The notes under the pieces are model-generated. The model ran no database searches and had not been told where the DNA came from. It was given only the letters and a program-made list of their open reading frames with translations. The position numbers and the translations under genes are program-made. 6,857 nt of DNA from Halobacteriovorax sp. (lineage in GTDB: Bacteria; Bdellovibrionota; Bacteriovoracia; Bacteriovoracales; Bacteriovoracaceae), in the NCBI GenBank assembly GCA_002686115.1, contig NZAF01000044.1, positions 1 to 6,857 of the forward strand, read 5' to 3'. How positions within the stretch are numbered: the stretch's first letter is position 1; the number at the start of each line of letters is the position of its first letter. Shown one piece after another: positions 6,291 through 6,857 of this stretch.

Positions 6291-6665
6291 TCATAGGAAT
6301 CTAAGAATTTTTTCTTTTAAAGTGATGAAGTCTACAGGCTTTGTTATATAATCATCTGCACCTAATTCTTTAGCAAGAGATTGTCTTTCCGTGTCTGTAT
6401 AAGCCGATGACATAAATATTGGCATATTTGGATCATGGTTCTTTATTTCTTTTAAAAGTTCAAAACCAGAAAGTCCCGGCATATTAATATCTGAAATGAT
6501 AAGTTTAACTTCGTTTTGATTATCTTTGTTTAAAATGCCAAGAGCATCTTCACCTGATATTGAAAAGATCACTTCAAATTCTTTTGAAGCGATCTCTTTT
6601 TGGAAGACTTTTTCATAAAGTATTTTTACTGATTTTTCATCATCAACAATCAGGATTTTTTTCAT
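6291..6665 (-). CDS. CheY-like single-domain response regulator
   Basis: A 124-residue receiver-only protein with all switch residues: Asp8-Asp9 (ILIVDDE), phosphoacceptor Asp59 (IISDINMPGLSGFELL), Ser87 and Lys109-Pro110. There is no DNA-binding or enzymatic domain, so it should act by binding a partner, as CheY does, or serve as a phosphate sink or relay step. It is transcribed toward the kinase operon, with only 10 bases between the two stop codons and no clear terminator there. The ATG at 6665..6663 has only a weak AAAGAG (6680..6675) nine bases upstream, and that site lies in a hairpin. It has its own strong promoter, so it can be expressed independently of the rest. A chemotaxis role cannot be claimed, as no che gene is present. 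Confidence 0.93.
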   Translation of the reverse strand: MKKILIVDDEKSVKILYEKVFQKEIASKEFEVIFSISGEDALGILNKDNQNEVKLIISDINMPGLSGFELLKEIKNHDPNMPIFMSSAYTDTERQSLAKELGADDYITKPVDFITLKEKILRFL

Positions 6666-6674
6666 ATAACCATG

Positions 6675-6694
6675 CTCTTTAAGTTAGTTAAGAG
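6675..6694 (-). promoter_or_regulatory. hairpin covering the ribosome binding site of the CheY-like gene
   Basis: On the minus strand CTCTTAA (6694..6688), a CTAAC loop and TTAAAGAG (6682..6675) pair over 7 bp with one bulged base. The right arm contains AAAGAG, the only Shine-Dalgarno-like sequence before the ATG at 6665. Pairing could lower translation until it is opened. The stem is AT-rich and of modest stability. Confidence 0.3.
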
Positions 6695-6731
6695 AATTAA
6701 AGTTTTATTAATTCATCTATAATATCAATAA

Positions 6732-6760
6732 ATTATAGCTCGTTTCTAAGGTTGTTTCAA
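6732..6760 (-). promoter_or_regulatory. sigma70-type promoter of the CheY-like gene
   Basis: On the minus strand TTGAAA (6760..6755) and TATAAT (6737..6732) are separated by exactly 17 bases, a near-consensus housekeeping promoter. The predicted start near 6725 gives a leader of about 60 bases that includes the hairpin over the ribosome binding site. This is the strongest promoter in the window. Confidence 0.7.
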
Positions 6761-6797
6761 TTTAAAATATGTGATGTGTGAATAATGTTTAGGGGAT

Positions 6798-6825
6798 TTG
6801 GCCTAGATTAAGATATCTAGGCCAA
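6798..6825. terminator. perfect 11-bp hairpin, possible terminator of a minus-strand gene entering from the right
   Basis: TTGGCCTAGAT (6798..6808) and ATCTAGGCCAA (6815..6825) are exact reverse complements around a 6-base loop. No uninterrupted T-tract follows on either strand; the plus side continues GTATTAAAATTTATT. At the right edge the minus strand reads a possible gene end (Ala-Ala-Arg-Lys-Lys then TAA at 6842..6840) about 14 bases before the hairpin, which fits a 3'-end structure, but 18 coding bases are too few to claim a gene. The palindrome could instead be a protein-binding site upstream of the CheY-like gene. Confidence 0.45.
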
Positions 6826-6857
6826 GTATTAAAATTTATTTACTTTTTTCTTGCTGC

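Noticed and set aside
6265..6310. Possible bidirectional terminator between the convergent genes (AGTCTT-T-AAGACT near 6265..6277)
   Set aside because: The symmetrical sequence lies within the end of the coding region, cannot form a stable loop and is not followed by a T-tract.
6840..6857. End of a minus-strand gene at the right edge (Ala-Ala-Arg-Lys-Lys, stop TAA)
   Set aside because: Only five codons are visible and other frames also close shortly after, so it is mentioned with the hairpin but not called as a gene.

Overview
The window is AT-rich DNA (roughly two-thirds A+T by eye), bacterial, with tightly packed operons, Shine-Dalgarno sites and frequent TTG/GTG starts. One end holds an amino-acid permease. 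The rest is a dense two-component phosphorelay cluster. The low GC, the abundance of receiver-only and multi-receiver signalling proteins and the PilZ-like domains would fit a Bacteriovorax/Halobacteriovorax-type member of the Bdellovibrionota. That assignment is inference from style, not from a marker gene, and is only moderately secure.

Layout, left to right. (1) 1..1381, minus strand: an APC-superfamily amino-acid permease that starts at a TTG and runs off the left edge; all 12 membrane segments are present and the cytoplasmic tail is cut. (2) 1420..3089, minus strand: a compact operon transcribed as free-standing Hpt protein, then two paralogous response regulators (receiver plus a degenerate PilZ-like beta domain). 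No terminator is visible between this operon and the permease, so read-through is possible. (3) 3090..3279: a divergent control region with a TATAAT box for the Hpt operon and an inverted repeat between the two operons. (4) 3280..6280, plus strand: a three-gene operon with 4-base stop/start overlaps: a soluble REC-REC-HisKA-HATPase hybrid kinase, a single-domain receiver and an Hpt-REC-REC protein. (5) 6291..6665, minus strand: a convergent single-domain CheY-like receiver with its own strong promoter (TTGAAA-N17-TATAAT) and a hairpin over its weak ribosome binding site. (6) 6666..6857: that promoter, then a perfect 11-bp hairpin at 6798..6825, probably the 3' end of a minus-strand gene that lies mostly outside the window.

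Taken together, 1420..6665 encodes eight receiver domains and two Hpt domains but only one ATP-binding kinase, and no recognisable DNA-binding, cyclase or enzymatic output. The likely scheme (inference) is that the kinase autophosphorylates on His280 and passes phosphate to its own receiver or the adjacent single receiver. The Hpt proteins would then shuttle it among the remaining receivers, with the two REC-PilZ-like proteins as the best candidates for output through protein-protein contact. The kinase has no membrane segment or recognisable sensor domain, so the input must be cytoplasmic or come through its N-terminal receivers. No RNA genes, insertion sequences, CRISPR arrays or tandem repeats were seen.
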